Assembly (NCBI GenBank): GCA_009469675.1
Contig: SSSZ01000030.1
Location: 1 to 64,000, forward strand
Length of the DNA stretch: 64,000 nucleotides
Source: Azonexaceae bacterium
GTDB lineage: Bacteria > Pseudomonadota > Gammaproteobacteria > Burkholderiales > Rhodocyclaceae
Direction of reading: 5' to 3'
Shown: positions 17,749-26,618 of the stretch, piece after piece
Layout: every line of letters begins with the position of its first letter
How positions within the stretch are numbered: position 1 is the stretch's first letter
Notes under the pieces: model-generated
What the model saw: the letters and a program-made list of their open reading frames with translations, nothing else
Told to the model about the DNA's origin: nothing
Database searches by the model: none
Position numbers and translations under genes: made by a program

Positions 17749-18901
17749 TGGCGTCCCGCAGGGCTTTCGCCGCGGCTTCGGTCGGTCGGGCGGGCAGCGT
17801 GATTTGCTGAACGCCGCCAAACTGCAGGGAGAACCAGTCGGGAACGGCAATTTCGCCCATCACCACCGGCACGATGGGAATGCCCTTGCCGTCGGCGAAT
17901 TCGAGTTCGCGTCGGACCCATTTGGAGGCCAGGGAATCCTCGGTCATCAGGAAAACGAGAAGGTCCGATTTGCCCAGTGCCTCGACCAGGCTGTCGCGCC
18001 ACTGGGCGCCGCCCGGTATGCCGGAGACGTCCTGCCAGACGGTGATGCCGAGGTTTTGCAGGGAATCGCCCAGGGTCTTGGCTTCCTTCCCATTGCTGCG
18101 CGAATAGCTGAGGAAGATGCGGGCCGAGGCACGGACCAGGACGATGGACTCGGGTAGGTTCCACACCCATTTCTGGGCGTGGTTGGCGTAGTCCGAGGCG
18201 AGTAGATCGCGGCGCACGTAGTCGTAGGCTTCGTCCACGGTGATCTGGCCGTCCTGATCGCGGTCCGCCGCCGGGTCGGCGAGGGCGCGCAGCAGCGACT
18301 GGGTGAAAGCCCCGCCATCGGGAGTGTCGTAGCTCAGTTCCTCCGGGCTGCACGAAGTCATGGCGATGAGACCGTCGGGAATGCCCCGGTTGTTGTGGAA
18401 AAAGGCGCCGCTGTGGCAGCCGTCGATAATCAGCACGAAGCGCCGGCAGGCACTCTGGCGCATTTGCGACAAAATGAACTCCGACTCGATGGAGGTTGCG
18501 CTCAAGAAATCCGGGGAGGTATCGAAGACTGGAAGCATCAACTGCCCCTGGCTATCGACGACGCTGGTGCCGCTGTAGTAGAAGAGCAGCGTGTCCTCAG
18601 GCCTTGACGAGGCGCAGGCCTGGGCGATGGCCAGGCGTACCGCGTAGAATCCTTCATCGACCAGCGCCGTGACCTCGAATCCCGCCCGATCCGGGCTGGA
18701 AAGGGCCGCCGCCAGGTTCATGGCGTCCTTTGCGGTGCCCGGCAAAAGGTGATTGAAATACTGGAACTTGCCGTTGGCGACCAGCAGGGCGCGCCGCGTG
18801 CCGGCGGGCGCGGAGGCGGTAGTCGCGGTGTCGGCAGCCTGGTTCGCTCCGTCGGCGCGTTGTTTCTCGTTGCGGTTCTTCCGTGGGCGCTGGGCAGCCA
18901 T
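17720..18901 (-). CDS. Caspase-like domain/TIR domain fusion protein
   Basis: 393 residues. After a charged, Ala-rich leader (1-35), residues 36-255 form a C14 caspase/metacaspase-like domain: RRALLVANGKFQYFNHL, the LLFYYSG strand, and IIDGCHSG with the nucleophile Cys162. The catalytic His that normally follows in SGHG is absent: the sequence reads SGTS, with Thr112 in that place. An EF-hand-like loop DRDQDGQITVDE (213-224) follows, as in other bacterial caspases. Residues 259-393 are a TIR domain (RIFLSYSRSNGKEA, then SLASKWVRRELEF) with Glu332 at the NADase position. No signal peptide or membrane segment is seen. I chose the ATG at 18901 because the open frame further upstream has no homology. 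A role in defence or regulated death is inferred from the domains only. Confidence 0.8.
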   Translation of the reverse strand: MAAQRPRKNRNEKQRADGANQAADTATTASAPAGTRRALLVANGKFQYFNHLLPGTAKDAMNLAAALSSPDRAGFEVTALVDEGFYAVRLAIAQACASSRPEDTLLFYYSGTSVVDSQGQLMLPVFDTSPDFLSATSIESEFILSQMRQSACRRFVLIIDGCHSGAFFHNNRGIPDGLIAMTSCSPEELSYDTPDGGAFTQSLLRALADPAADRDQDGQITVDEAYDYVRRDLLASDYANHAQKWVWNLPESIVLVRASARIFLSYSRSNGKEAKTLGDSLQNLGITVWQDVSGIPGGAQWRDSLVEALGKSDLLVFLMTEDSLASKWVRRELEFADGKGIPIVPVVMGEIAVPDWFSLQFGGVQQITLPARPTEAAAKALRDAIMKRLTAAR

Positions 18902-19075
18902 CGTGCCGTTCCGTGGGTTCCATGACGCTCGGATTGTGGACCGGGAGCGGCCTGCTGGCAATGGGCAGGCGAACGGCCGACCGGCGTATTGGCGCGGCCC
19001 TCCCGAGATAGCGGAAAATTGTCTTACCATGTCCCCGGCGCCAAGCCGGCGACGAAACGACCACGAGGAGCGTTC

Positions 19076-19702
19076 ATGAACAGGCGATTGCTGGGAGTCT
19101 TGGCCCTGATTTTTTGGTTGACGGCGGACTCGGCCCGCGCCGAGACGGTCGACCTGGACACCTGTACCGACGCGGCCGGTGGCGTGGTGCCGGGAGTGGC
19201 CGATCCGGCGCTGGGGGTTCTGGTGCGGGCGGGGCAGCAGGGCGGCCAGCGGGTGATCCGTTACAACCCGGGTCTGCTGCCCGATCTCTCTGCGACGGCG
19301 CGGCAGTTCTTCTTTGCCCACGAGTGTGCCCGGGTTGCCCTGGGCGCCCGCCCGGGGGCGGTGTGGGCGGCGGATTGCGCGGCGGCCGAGATGCTGCGGG
19401 GCGGGGTGCCGGGGGAGGGCGTTGCCCCGGATAGACTGCAGGCCAAACTGGTGTTTTCCGACGAGGACTGGAAACTGCTCCCCGGCCCGCCGCGCCGTTT
19501 CGATTTTGGCGCCTGCCCCCGCCAGACGGCCATCGCCATCCCCCGCAACTCCCCGCCCAGCGCTGCCCAGGCCGCCTGGGATGCCTGCGTCCGCCAGTGC
19601 GGCGACCGCCTTTTCCAGTGCCAGGGCAAGTGCCGGGGCGAAGGCTGCGGCGCCTGCCAGGGGGATTATGACCGCTGCGCAGCCGGGTGCCGGGGACGCT
19701 AG
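19076..19702 (+). CDS. Exported Cys-rich protein with a degenerate HExxH-like motif
   Basis: 208 residues, function unknown. An N-terminal signal peptide is clear (NRRLLGVLALIFWLTADSARA). The middle carries FFFAHECARVALG, resembling the HExxH zinc-protease helix, but the second His is Arg. The C-terminal 45 residues are Cys-rich (CVRQCG, CQGKCRGEGCGACQG, CAAGC) and look disulfide-bonded or metal-binding. GAGGA precedes the ATG. It is divergent from the caspase-like/TIR gene and shares a 174-bp spacer with it. A periplasmic, possibly inactive, metalloprotease-like protein is the best guess. Confidence 0.65.
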   Translation: MNRRLLGVLALIFWLTADSARAETVDLDTCTDAAGGVVPGVADPALGVLVRAGQQGGQRVIRYNPGLLPDLSATARQFFFAHECARVALGARPGAVWAADCAAAEMLRGGVPGEGVAPDRLQAKLVFSDEDWKLLPGPPRRFDFGACPRQTAIAIPRNSPPSAAQAAWDACVRQCGDRLFQCQGKCRGEGCGACQGDYDRCAAGCRGR

Positions 19703-19907
19703 CGCCGAAACCTCAAGACCTTCTGGCGGGGGTGCCAAAACCGACGGGCGTATCGGGGGGCGGGGCGGAAGTGTGCCCTCCCGCGGCGGCGATTCAAGCC
19801 TCGCGCCGGGCCGGATTTTGTTGATTTGCATCATAGGCAGCCCTCGGCAGGCCGGCGCACCATGCGCTTCGTGTGCCGCGCCAGCGGCCTCCACAGCGAA
19901 CGTGATC

Positions 19908-20630
19908 ATGTCTAACCTCAGACATATTTTGGCGGCGGCCCTGACTGCCGCCTTTTTCTTGCCCGTCCACGCCGTCGATCCGGCCGAGAGCCAATTCGAG
20001 GCAGTCGCCGCCGCCGCGGCCGCCGGCCGTGCCGATCCGGCCGGCCAGCCGATCGAAGTCGAGATCGATCTTGCCGCCAGCCCCGGGTTTTCCGTCGAGG
20101 TCGAAGGCGACCGGAGCGTGGTCCGCTACCCCATGGCCTTCAACAACGTCGCCGAAGGCTGGAACTGGTTTCCCCTCGCCAACCCGGCGGAAGAAGACTA
20201 CTACCACTACAAGTTCCTGCCGCTGCAGTCGGTCACCGTCGAGCGCGGCGAGTACGAAGGCGAGGACAAGATCGGCGTCACCCAGCAGCGCAAGGTGATC
20301 TGGCGCTACGATTACTTCCTGGCCTTCGAGAATCTCTACGATTTCTACCCCCGCAGCAGCGACGACGATGCCGGCTTTGCCGCCGCCGTTCCAGCCGCCC
20401 GGGCCGGCGGCGTGGCGATGCGTGCCGTCGCCCGCTTGATCCCGCCCTGGGTGAGCGAAAGCAACACCTTCTGGAAAGCCACCTACGGCAAGCCGGTCGA
20501 TTTCAGCCTGAAAAAGCGCTACCTGATGGCCAAACTGCTGGAAATCCGCTTCCTGGACCGGCAAAGCGGCGAGGTGCTGGCTGTGGTCAAGCCGGCCCCG
20601 GCGCTGCCGGTGGCCGACCCTCAGCGATAG
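19908..20630 (+). CDS. Exported protein of unknown function
   Basis: 240 residues with a signal peptide (HILAAALTAAFFLPVHA). The mature part is a soluble acidic domain with repeated aromatic pairs (EGWNWFPL, EEDYYHYKFLPL, WRYDYFLAFENLYDFYPR). I do not recognise a family. The start at 19908 is set by the signal peptide. The gap of about 200 bp before it holds no supported feature. The 3' end overlaps the opposing universal stress protein gene by 10 bp. Confidence 0.6.
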   Translation: MSNLRHILAAALTAAFFLPVHAVDPAESQFEAVAAAAAAGRADPAGQPIEVEIDLAASPGFSVEVEGDRSVVRYPMAFNNVAEGWNWFPLANPAEEDYYHYKFLPLQSVTVERGEYEGEDKIGVTQQRKVIWRYDYFLAFENLYDFYPRSSDDDAGFAAAVPAARAGGVAMRAVARLIPPWVSESNTFWKATYGKPVDFSLKKRYLMAKLLEIRFLDRQSGEVLAVVKPAPALPVADPQR

Positions 20631-21064
20631 ACCAGGACGGGAATCTTGGAGTGGGTCAGCACCTTGTTGGTTTCGCTGCCCAGGAGAAAACCGCTGAAGC
20701 CACGCCGCCCGTGGGAGGCCATGAAGATGAGGTCGCAGCCGGCGCTTTCGGCGGCGGCGATGATGGCTTCGTAGGGCACGTCGCTGGTGGCGGAGACGGT
20801 GGCGCAGTCGACGCCGGCTTCGGCGCACAGCTTTTGCACCTCGCCCAGGTATTCGGCGGCTTGCTGTTCGGCGAGTTCGGCGTATTTTTCCGGCGTGGTG
20901 GGGTCGATCAGGGCGCCTTCGCCGAAATAGGCGATGGGGTATTCCGGCTTGGCGAAAAAGGCCGTGATGCGGGCGCCGGCTTCCTTGGCGAAGGATACGG
21001 CGCGGCGGACGGTTTCCCGGGAGAGGTCTGAGCCGTCGGTGGGAACGAGGATGTGCTTGAACAT
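20621..21064 (-). CDS. Universal stress protein, UspA family
   Basis: 147 residues with one Usp domain: FKHILVPTDGSDLSRE at the start, and near the end ASHG-x9-GS, close to the ATP-binding GxxG-x9-G(S/T) motif but with Ala for the first Gly. It is a small cytoplasmic stress protein. The start at 21064 has GGAGG directly upstream; earlier in-frame codons do not. It is divergent from the beta-CASP gene. Confidence 0.9.
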   Translation of the reverse strand: MFKHILVPTDGSDLSRETVRRAVSFAKEAGARITAFFAKPEYPIAYFGEGALIDPTTPEKYAELAEQQAAEYLGEVQKLCAEAGVDCATVSATSDVPYEAIIAAAESAGCDLIFMASHGRRGFSGFLLGSETNKVLTHSKIPVLVYR

Positions 21065-21156
21065 GGCGGGCCTCCTTGATTGACAATGTTGTGGCGGCGG
21101 TCTTGCATGCCGCCCTTCTAAAGCCCATGCTACGCCAAGTCGGGAGGAAATCAACC

Positions 21157-22563
21157 ATGCGAATTGGCTTTCTCGGCGCGGCCGGCGAGGTGACCGGGTC
21201 GTGCTACCTGGTGGAGACGGGGGGCTGCCGCTTTCTCGTCGATTGCGGCATGTTTCAGGGCGGACGGGAGGCCTACCGCAAGAACGTCGACGCCCTCGAC
21301 CTGCCCGTCGATCTGCGGGACATCGACTTCGTCCTCCTTACCCACGCCCACATCGACCACTCCGGCCTCCTGCCGCGCCTGGCCCTGCTCGGCTTTCGCG
21401 GGCCGATCTACACCACGGCCGCGACCATCGATCTGCTCGCCGTCCTCCTGCCGGACAGCGCCCACATCCAGGAAAAAGAAGCGGAGTGGCAACTGCGTCA
21501 CCGCCACCGGCGGGGCAAGGGGCCGGCCGGGGTGGTGCCGCCCCTCTACACCGTCGCCCAGGCCCAGTCCTGCCTGCGGCTTCTGCAGCCGGTGGCCTAC
21601 GGCGAGACGGTGGCGCCGGTGGCGGGGGTACGCTGTCGCTTCAACGACGCCGGCCACATCCTGGGTTCAGCCATTGTCGAAGTCTGGGTGGGAGAGGGTA
21701 GGGCGGGGCGCAAGGTGGTCTTTTCCGGCGACCTGGGCATGCCCGGCCGGCCGGTGCTTCAAGACCCGACCCCCATCGCCGAGGCCGATGTACTTCTCGT
21801 CGAATCGACCTACGGCAACCGTTTGCACCGCTCCCTGGCCGAAACCGAGGACGAGATCGTCGAAGCCTTCCGCCGCACCCGGCGAGACCAGGGCAACCTG
21901 GTCATCCCGGCCTTCGCCGTCGGCCGCACCCAGGAGATCCTCTACGTCCTTGCCGATCTGGTCCGGCGCGGGCGCCTCGCGCCCCTCAAGGTCTATGTCG
22001 ATTCGCCCATGGCCGACGCCGCGACCCGCATCACCTACCAGCACAAGGCCTTGCTCGACGCCGAAACCCGCGACCTGATGGATTGGCAGGCCGCCCATCC
22101 GGACCGCATGGCGGTCGAGTTCGTGGCCGACGTCGACGCATCCAAGGCCTTGAACGACGTCCGCCACGGGGCGGTGATCGTTTCGGCAAGCGGCATGTGC
22201 GACGCCGGGCGCATCAAGTACCATCTGCGGGAGAACCTTTCCCGGCCGGAGTGCGGCATCCTCATCACCGGCTTTCAGGCGGCCGGCACCCTGGGCCGGC
22301 GGCTGGTGGACGGCGCCCGGCTGGTCCGCCTGTTCGGCGAGCCGGTGCCGGTGCGGGCGGCCATCTATACGGTGGGGGGGCTTTCGGCCCACGCCGACCG
22401 GGACGCGCTGCTGGCCTGGCTCGGCCACTTCCGCAAGCCGCCCCGGACCTACGTGGTGCACGGCGAGCCGGCGGCGGCCGAGGCCTTCGTCGAAGCCGTC
22501 GCCGGCCGCTACGGCTGGCCGGAAGTTAGAGCGGCGCGCCCAAAAAAGTTTGTCCCTTTGTGA
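21157..22563 (+). CDS. Beta-CASP metallo-beta-lactamase-fold hydrolase
   Basis: 468 residues. It has the metallo-beta-lactamase core with zinc motif LTHAHIDHSG, a second-metal Asp in FSGDLGMP, and the beta-CASP part with VESTYGNR, IPAFAVGRTQEIL and the late SAHAD and VHGEP motifs. This architecture is shared with CPSF-73-like and bacterial RNA-processing nucleases, so RNA cleavage is the likely activity; the substrate is unknown. GGGAGG precedes the ATG at 21157. PHA synthase follows in the same direction after 80 bp. Confidence 0.88.
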   Translation: MRIGFLGAAGEVTGSCYLVETGGCRFLVDCGMFQGGREAYRKNVDALDLPVDLRDIDFVLLTHAHIDHSGLLPRLALLGFRGPIYTTAATIDLLAVLLPDSAHIQEKEAEWQLRHRHRRGKGPAGVVPPLYTVAQAQSCLRLLQPVAYGETVAPVAGVRCRFNDAGHILGSAIVEVWVGEGRAGRKVVFSGDLGMPGRPVLQDPTPIAEADVLLVESTYGNRLHRSLAETEDEIVEAFRRTRRDQGNLVIPAFAVGRTQEILYVLADLVRRGRLAPLKVYVDSPMADAATRITYQHKALLDAETRDLMDWQAAHPDRMAVEFVADVDASKALNDVRHGAVIVSASGMCDAGRIKYHLRENLSRPECGILITGFQAAGTLGRRLVDGARLVRLFGEPVPVRAAIYTVGGLSAHADRDALLAWLGHFRKPPRTYVVHGEPAAAEAFVEAVAGRYGWPEVRAARPKKFVPL

Positions 22564-22643
22564 TATGTTCGCAAGGTTGAAAGGAATCGCGCCCGGCCGC
22601 GACTAATGACGGGTCCGTCCCCTTTTCCTTTCGCGAGGCAGTC

Positions 22644-24392
22644 ATGACTTCCAAGGTTTCCAGCCGCCACCGGAGCATTCAATTGAACCATCTCAACCCT
22701 GTCGAATCGGCCATGCGGGCGATCGGTAAGGCCGTGGACCCGTTCGGGGTGACCACGTCGTTGTTGCATGCCCAGATGTCCTGGTTCATGCACCCCCTCG
22801 AACTGAGCCGGGCCGCCCAGGACTTGTCCAGCGACCTCTTCGCCCTGCAGGGCCACCTGATGCGGCGGGCCATGGGCCTGCCCTCGGAAGACGTGGTCGA
22901 ACCCCATCCCGACGACGCCAGTTTTTCCGACCCGGTTTGGAAGGATGCGGCCACCTGGGACATCGTCAAGGAGTGGTACCTGGCGTTCACCCACCGCCTC
23001 GAGGACATGCTCTACGAGACCCCGGGGTTTTCCGAAAAGGAACGCAGCCGCGCCGCCTTCTGGTTCCGCAAATGGCTCAATGCCATGGCGCCGACCAATT
23101 TCTTCTGGCTCAACCCGGTGGCCATGCAGCGCTGCATCGACACCCAGGGCCAGAGCATCATCGAGGGCATGAAGGCCTTCGTCCGCGACGCCCAGGCCAA
23201 GAACATCCTGATGGTCGAACCCGACGCCTTCGTGGTCGGCAAGGATCTCGCCACCACGCCGGGCAAGGTGGTCTTTCGCAACCACCTGCTGGAAGTCATC
23301 CACTACGCCCCGACCACCGACCGGGTACGGGCCATGCCCATCGTCATCACCACGCCGTGGATCAACAAGTTCTACATCCTTGACCTGACGGCCAAGAAGA
23401 GCATGGTCAAACATCTGGTGGACCAGGGCTTTTCGGTCTTCATCACGAGTTGGAAGAACCCCACCGCGGCCATGGCCGAAACCCGTTTCGACGACTATCT
23501 CACCGACGGCGTCAACGAAGCGGTGCGGGTGGCCTGCGAATTCTGCAAGGCGCCCAAAGTCCACCTCGTCGGCTACTGCATCGGCGGCACCCTGGTTTCC
23601 ACCTACATGGCCTGGGCCAACCGCCACTATGCCGCCGACCAGGTGCCGGTCGCCCACTGGACCCTGTTCACCACCCTCACCGATTTCTCCCACCCCGGCG
23701 ACATCGACGTTTTCATCGACGAGGCCTGCGTCGAGGCCATCGAGGACAAGATGGCCAAGGCCGGCTACCTGGACGGGGCCGACATGGCGTCTTCCTTCCG
23801 CCTGCTGCGCTCCAACCCGTTGATCTGGCACTACTGGGTGCATAGCTACCTCCTCGGCGAGCCGCTGCCGCCCTTCGACGTCTTGTTCTGGAACATGGAT
23901 ACGACGCGCATGCCGCGGGCCATGCACTCCTGGTACCTGCGCGAGATGTACCTGGAAAACAACCTCATCAAGCGCGACAAGCTGACCATCGCCGGCCAGC
24001 CCATGGATCTCAACGCCATCACCCAGCCTCTCTACGCGGTGACCGCCGAGGACGACCATATCGCGCCGTGGAAGCAGTGCTACCGCATCCGCAAGTACGT
24101 GAACGTCAAGGCGCCGGTGCGCTTCGTGCTCTCCACCTCGGGCCACATCCTGGGGATCGTCAATCCGCCGGCCAACCCGCCCAAGCGAGCCTACTGGATC
24201 GCCGAGCCGGAGCGCAACGAGCACTGGGAGCAGTGGTTCGAGCGGGCGGAAAAGCGCCCCGGAACCTGGTGGGACGACTGGGGGCACTGGCTTGGCGAGC
24301 GGACCGGCGAACTCGTTCCCGCCTTCGCTGCCGCCAACCGGAAATTCCCCGCCCTGGCCGACGCGCCCGGAACCTACGTCCTGGAAAAATAA
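22644..24392 (+). CDS. phaC: Class I poly(3-hydroxyalkanoate) synthase
   Basis: 582 residues, usual for class I PhaC. It polymerises 3-hydroxyacyl-CoA into PHA on granules. The lipase-like box is GYCIGGT with nucleophile Cys312; the catalytic Asp is in TAEDDHIAPW and the His in STSGHILGIVNPP. The family segments PWINKFYILDLTAKKS and FSVFITSWKNP are present. The N-terminus lacks a signal peptide. The phasin lies 32 kb away in this window and no phaA/phaB genes are adjacent. A GC-rich hairpin follows the stop. Confidence 0.95.
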   Translation: MTSKVSSRHRSIQLNHLNPVESAMRAIGKAVDPFGVTTSLLHAQMSWFMHPLELSRAAQDLSSDLFALQGHLMRRAMGLPSEDVVEPHPDDASFSDPVWKDAATWDIVKEWYLAFTHRLEDMLYETPGFSEKERSRAAFWFRKWLNAMAPTNFFWLNPVAMQRCIDTQGQSIIEGMKAFVRDAQAKNILMVEPDAFVVGKDLATTPGKVVFRNHLLEVIHYAPTTDRVRAMPIVITTPWINKFYILDLTAKKSMVKHLVDQGFSVFITSWKNPTAAMAETRFDDYLTDGVNEAVRVACEFCKAPKVHLVGYCIGGTLVSTYMAWANRHYAADQVPVAHWTLFTTLTDFSHPGDIDVFIDEACVEAIEDKMAKAGYLDGADMASSFRLLRSNPLIWHYWVHSYLLGEPLPPFDVLFWNMDTTRMPRAMHSWYLREMYLENNLIKRDKLTIAGQPMDLNAITQPLYAVTAEDDHIAPWKQCYRIRKYVNVKAPVRFVLSTSGHILGIVNPPANPPKRAYWIAEPERNEHWEQWFERAEKRPGTWWDDWGHWLGERTGELVPAFAAANRKFPALADAPGTYVLEK

Positions 24393-24406
24393 GCCGCACG
24401 CCCCCC

Positions 24407-24427
24407 GCAGCCCGCCCCCCGGGCTGC
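24407..24427 (+). terminator. Possible terminator after phaC
   Basis: Stem GCAGCCC / GGGCTGC 15 bp after the stop; a short T4 run comes 8 bases later, so termination is only weakly supported. The rest of the 195-bp gap shows no gene. Confidence 0.35.
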
Positions 24428-24587
24428 GCTCCGGGTTTTCCCCTGTTGCAAAAAAACGCCTCGTCGCGGCGGGTGGCGTTCGATTTTTGCTGCCGTTTGT
24501 GCCCCCGTTGGAGGATAATGGCGCCCTTGCGCGAGCGGTGCGCCCCGCGTCCAAATCGATGGACTCGGTGTTGGGGGAAGAAAATAG

Positions 24588-25832
24588 ATGAAGTGCGTGG
24601 ATGACTACCGTCTGAAGTTCGGCAAGCAGGAATTGGTGCCGATCATGATCGGCGGCATGGGCGTCGATATCTCGACGGTGGATTTGGCTCTGGAAGCGGC
24701 CCGCCTGGGCGGCATCGGCCATATTTCGGATGCCATGGTGAAGACGGTGTCGGACCGGCGCTACAACACCAAGTTCGTCAAAGCCAAGCTCCAACTCTAC
24801 AAGCACAACGTCGCCAACCCCGACAAGTCGGCCGTCCAGTTCGACATCGGCCGCCTGATCGAGGCCACCCATCTGCACGTCGATGCCGCCATGAGCGCCA
24901 AGAAAGGCTCGGGCCTGGTGTTCATCAACTGCATGGAAAAGCTGACCATGAACGCCCCCAAGGAGACCCTGCGGGCGCGTCTGCGGGCGGCCCTCGACGC
25001 CGGCATCGACGGCATCACCCTGGCGGCTGGCCTGCACCTCGGCTCCTTCGCCTTGATCGAGGACCACCCGCGCTTTCGCGACGCCAAGCTGGGGATCATC
25101 GTTTCCTCCCTGCGCGCCCTGCAGCTCTTCCTCAAGAAGACTTCCCGCCTCAACCGCCTGCCCGACTACATCGTCGTCGAAGGCCCCCTGGCCGGCGGCC
25201 ATCTGGGCTTCGGCATGGACTGGGCGCAGTACGATCTGGCCACCATCGTCGCCGAGATCGCCCAGTACCTGCGGGCCGAGCACCTCGACATTCCCCTCAT
25301 TCCGGCCGGCGGCATTTTCACCGGCAGCGACGCCGCCGCCTTCCTCGAGGCTGGTGCCGCCGCCGTCCAGGTGGCCACCCGCTTCACCGTGACCAAGGAA
25401 TGCGGCCTGCCCGACCCGGTCAAGCAGGAATACTTCAAGGCCAGCGAAGAGCAGATCGTGGTCAACCAGATTTCCCCCACCGGCTACCCGATGCGCATGC
25501 TGTCCAACAGCCCCGCCATCGGCGACGGCATCCGCCCCAACTGCGAAGCCTACGGCTATCTCCTCGACGCCAGTGGCAACTGCTCCTACATCACCGCCTA
25601 CAACCGCGAAGTGGCGGCCCACCCCGGCGCCCGCCGGGTGTCGGTGATGGACAAGACCTGCCTGTGCACCCAGATGCGCAACTTCGAACTGTGGACCTGC
25701 GGCCACCTCACCTACCGGCTCAAGGACACCACCCGCCGCGACGAAGACGGCAGCTACCGCCTGCTCACCGCTGAGCACGTCTTCCGCGACTACCAGTTCA
25801 GCCGGGACAACCGCATCGCCCTTCCGGAGTAA
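24588..25832 (+). CDS. Nitronate monooxygenase-family flavoprotein
   Basis: 414 residues with an FMN-binding TIM barrel. The N-terminal PIMIGGMGVDIST, the central VVEGPLAGGHLGFG with the conserved His region, IPLIPAGGIFTG and AAAVQVATRF are all characteristic of the 2-nitropropane dioxygenase/nitronate monooxygenase group and of related enoyl reductases. The C-terminal 100 residues contain extra Cys (DKTCLCTQM, LWTCGHL), not typical of the best studied members, which may bind a metal or cluster. The true substrate is uncertain. Confidence 0.75.
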   Translation: MKCVDDYRLKFGKQELVPIMIGGMGVDISTVDLALEAARLGGIGHISDAMVKTVSDRRYNTKFVKAKLQLYKHNVANPDKSAVQFDIGRLIEATHLHVDAAMSAKKGSGLVFINCMEKLTMNAPKETLRARLRAALDAGIDGITLAAGLHLGSFALIEDHPRFRDAKLGIIVSSLRALQLFLKKTSRLNRLPDYIVVEGPLAGGHLGFGMDWAQYDLATIVAEIAQYLRAEHLDIPLIPAGGIFTGSDAAAFLEAGAAAVQVATRFTVTKECGLPDPVKQEYFKASEEQIVVNQISPTGYPMRMLSNSPAIGDGIRPNCEAYGYLLDASGNCSYITAYNREVAAHPGARRVSVMDKTCLCTQMRNFELWTCGHLTYRLKDTTRRDEDGSYRLLTAEHVFRDYQFSRDNRIALPE

Positions 25833-25972
25833 GGGGCGGACGCCTGTCCGGCCTTTTCGCCCGGCCGCGGCCGGGCGGGCTGGCGGCGGCGCGCTGTGAA
25901 TTGTCGTCGCCCCGGCTGGTCGCCGCCCGTGCGAATTGGTAGAGTAGGGGCTGATCGCCGAAGGATTGCCCC

Positions 25973-26599
25973 ATGACGACCGCCCTGACGACCCCCGACA
26001 GCAGCCTTCAGGCGCCGCGAGCCGGCACCGACCTGCTGCGCATCGTGCGCATCAACGAAGAGATCAAGCAGGTGGTGGCGGTTTCCTTCAAGATCAACAT
26101 CATGGCCTTGAACGCCATTTTCCTGGCCAAGCGGGCCGGCACCACGGCCCTGGGCTTCGGCGTCCTCTCCAACGAACTGCGGGCCTTTTCCCAGGATCTG
26201 CGGACCTGCATGGAAACCCTGAGCGGCCTCATCCACGAAGGTGTCGACGAGGTTTCGTTGATGCTCCAGGATTTGCGCTTCAACCGCCTGCTGCGGGAAG
26301 CCGCCGAGCTGGCGCCCCAATCCCGGGCGAGTGCCGTGCTGGACAACCGCGACACGGCCTTCGGCCGCCGGGAGGAGCACCTGGCGGCGGTGCGGCGCCA
26401 GCTTCGGCGCGCCCTCGACGACACCTTTCGCATGGTCGAGCTGGGCGGCGTCCTGGCCAAGTCGGCCAAGATCGAGGCGGCCTACGGCCAGGGTTTTGCC
26501 GGCGCCCTGGCCCAGGTTTCCGGCGAATTCGACGGCATCGTCGAAGAAATCCGGACCTCCCTGGAAAGCCTGCGCCGCTCCGCCTTCTTCACCGGATGA
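25973..26599 (+). CDS. Stub cytoplasmic chemoreceptor-like protein
   Basis: 208 residues, almost all helical. Residues about 20-75 match the hairpin tip of methyl-accepting chemotaxis proteins: INIMALNAIFLAKRAG in place of the usual INLLALNA-IEAARAG, then LGFGVLSNELRAFSQ in place of the GRGFAVVADEVR tip. There is no membrane segment, ligand domain or HAMP, and the C-terminal half is a generic helix pair. It is cotranscribed (19-bp gap) with an ODP-type di-iron protein. That pairing matches the oxygen-sensing chemoreceptor/ODP unit characterised in Treponema denticola. An adaptor or sensor-relay role is inferred. Confidence 0.6.
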   Translation: MTTALTTPDSSLQAPRAGTDLLRIVRINEEIKQVVAVSFKINIMALNAIFLAKRAGTTALGFGVLSNELRAFSQDLRTCMETLSGLIHEGVDEVSLMLQDLRFNRLLREAAELAPQSRASAVLDNRDTAFGRREEHLAAVRRQLRRALDDTFRMVELGGVLAKSAKIEAAYGQGFAGALAQVSGEFDGIVEEIRTSLESLRRSAFFTG

Positions 26600-26618
26600 C
26601 ACGACAAGGGAAAACGGC

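Noticed and set aside
18902-19909. N-terminal extension of the caspase/TIR protein by up to 336 residues
   Set aside because: The extension is antisense to the exported Cys-rich protein gene and has no homology; the ATG at 18901 gives a full domain set.
22509-25778. A very long open frame on the minus strand opposite phaC and the flavoprotein gene
   Set aside because: It is antisense to two clear enzymes, has Gly/Val/Asp-biased composition typical of GC-rich shadows, and shows no domain.
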